Program-made: the position numbers and the translations under genes | Shown here: positions 63,235-64,000 of the stretch, one piece after another | Layout: each line of letters starts with the position of its first letter | How positions within the stretch are numbered: position 1 is the first letter of the stretch | Notes under the pieces: generated by a model | The model's database searches: none | The model's input: only the letters and a program-made list of their open reading frames with translations | Told to the model about the DNA's origin: nothing | DNA from: Pseudoalteromonas rubra | GTDB taxonomy: Bacteria; Pseudomonadota; Gammaproteobacteria; Enterobacterales; Alteromonadaceae | Reading direction: 5' to 3' | NCBI RefSeq assembly: GCF_005886805.2 | Contig: NZ_CP045429.1 | Location: 1,396,501-1,460,500, forward strand | Length of the DNA: 64,000 nucleotides

Positions 63235-63326
63235 AGCTTAAGAAATGTTGTCGTTTCTTACAGTTCGCGCATTCCTTGTAATGCGCGTTTTGCGTTTAAG
63301 CATTCGCTTAATTTAGGCTGATACAG

Positions 63327-63340
63327 CCCGCAACCAAGCT
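63327..63340 (+). repeat. Second copy of the tRNA 3' end
   Basis: CCCGCAACCAAGCT here is identical to 63225-63238, which spans the last ten bases of the tRNA and four bases after. The copies are 102 bases apart. The rest of the tRNA is not repeated. Confidence 0.8.
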
Positions 63341-63453
63341 CGGCCACTGGCCACACAGTTTGTTTTTGGTGTGACGCCCCGCTTGGTTCGGGGCGTTGTT
63401 GTATCTGGAGCTAAGCAACTCAGCCCAGCCCAGAAGCAAACAGCTGAATCATT

Positions 63454-63475
63454 AGGGCTTTTAGGCCCTTTTTTT
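63454..63475 (+). terminator. Intrinsic terminator or attenuator before rimP
   Basis: AGGGC (63454-63458) pairs with GCCCT (63465-63469) and is followed by seven T residues. It lies between metY and rimP, so it may end tRNA transcripts and lower expression of rimP-nusA. Confidence 0.75.
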
Positions 63476-63494
63476 GTTTGTATGGAGGTAATTT

Positions 63495-63950
63495 GTGACA
63501 AAACTCGAGCAAGAATTAACGACTATGTTAGAGCCGGCTGTTGAAGCCTGTGGCTTCGAGTTGCTCGGTCTGGAAGTGATGCAAGCCGGTCGTCATTCGA
63601 CACTGCGCATCTACATCGATCATGAAAATGGTATCAATGTAGATAATTGTGCAGATGTGAGTCGTCAGGTCAGTGCCATTCTGGATGTCGAGGACCCCAT
63701 TACAAATGAATATAACCTGGAAGTGTCTTCACCTGGTGTAGACAGACCATTATTCAAACAAGCTCATTATGAGCAGGCAGTGGGCGAAGAAGTACGTTTG
63801 CGTACTAAGCTTCCACAAGAAGGTCGCCGTAATTTCAAAGGCGACTTGGTTGCAGTTAATGGCGATATGATCACGCTAACCGTCGATGGCCAGGAGCATC
63901 ACCTTATGCTCAGCAACATCGAGCGCGCGAACATGATCGCAAAATTTTAA
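63495..63950 (+). CDS. rimP: Ribosome maturation factor RimP
   Basis: RimP helps assemble the 30S ribosomal subunit. The 151-residue protein starts at a GTG seven bases or so after GGAGG. The N-terminal domain has 'EQELTTMLEPAVEACGFELL' and 'LRIYIDHENGINVDNC', then 'NLEVSSPGVDRPLF', the family signature. The second domain is a small barrel ending 'SNIERANMIAKF'. It precedes nusA, as is usual. Confidence 0.97.
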   Translation: MTKLEQELTTMLEPAVEACGFELLGLEVMQAGRHSTLRIYIDHENGINVDNCADVSRQVSAILDVEDPITNEYNLEVSSPGVDRPLFKQAHYEQAVGEEVRLRTKLPQEGRRNFKGDLVAVNGDMITLTVDGQEHHLMLSNIERANMIAKF

Positions 63951-63992
63951 AAGTTAGGTGCGAAGGAAAAAAGGGCAAGCGAGGCAATAACT

Positions 63993-64000
63993 ATGGCAAA
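63993..64000 (+). CDS. nusA: NusA start (only the first codons in window)
   Basis: ATG GCA AA at the window edge follows GAGG at 63981-63984. Its place right after rimP and the Met-Ala-Lys start fit transcription factor NusA. Nearly all of the gene lies outside. Confidence 0.75.

Overview
The window looks like the chromosome of a marine gammaproteobacterium of the Alteromonadales, most likely Pseudoalteromonas or a close relative. This rests on the metY-rimP-nusA arrangement at the right edge, a TyrR regulator without the sigma-54 contact motif, hppD and fahA for tyrosine breakdown, the MipA/DUF3019 pair, a CheY-PilZ protein, OmpW, and many small secreted proteins. The genus is an inference from gene content and style, not from a search. 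I see no insertion sequence, prophage, integrase or CRISPR array.

Layout. (1) 1-1894: C-terminally cut methyl-accepting chemotaxis protein. (2) 2602-21521: a 19 kb accessory island of secreted proteins. Six two-domain paralogues (about 247-265 residues; 'YKGDG family' is my local name) share a Cys/Trp N-terminal domain, a YKGDG-x-T motif and a C-terminal PLCG-x3-C-x-IK type tail. Four smaller proteins are single-domain or divergent relatives. They alternate with five large secreted fibronectin-III-like proteins carrying 'AC-x4-5-C' pairs, one of which starts with cadherin-like repeats. (3) 21701-30441: ordinary genes, namely a DUF4442 thioesterase, an outer-membrane barrel, an M23 peptidase/bactofilin pair, fahA, hppD with a TyrR-box candidate, a POT peptide transporter, and a secreted NGSFE/propeller-like protein.

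(4) 30830-49593: the most interesting part. Seven co-directional, mostly overlapping genes on the minus strand form one operon of nearly 19 kb. It encodes all three core parts of a poly-gamma-glutamate type polymer synthase (PgsB/CapB ligase, PgsC/CapC membrane protein, PgsA/CapA lipoprotein), each fused to large extra regions, with PgsC present as a tandem duplication inside one protein. Around them are a CHASE2-like sensor without an output enzyme, a membrane-anchored periplasmic protein, a secreted zinc-hydrolase-like protein whose fold seems to recur in degenerate form inside the PgsC fusion, and a 1442-residue protein ending in a probable outer-membrane beta-barrel. I read this as a Gram-negative machine that makes, trims and exports a gamma-linked polyamino acid or related amide polymer. 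The product is unknown.

(5) 49856-61768: tyrR (divergent from the polymer operon), thioesterase, ompW, CheY-PilZ, dapE, a zinc phospholipase/nuclease-like gene coupled to a parvulin-like gene and a small coiled-coil protein, mipA-DUF3019, a lipoprotein, and a globin-like protein that seems to lack the haem histidine. (6) 62042-64000: delta-carbonic-anhydrase-like protein, then promoter, initiator tRNA (metY), rimP and the first codons of nusA.

In region 4 the CapA lipoprotein, CHASE2 protein and PgsC fusion come first and the ligase last. The ligase would build the chain at the inner membrane with the duplicated PgsC, CapA and the anchored protein would act on it in the periplasm, and the barrel would carry it out. 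In region 2 the small and large secreted proteins are probably co-expressed partners, since they share operons and spacing of 1 to 60 bases.
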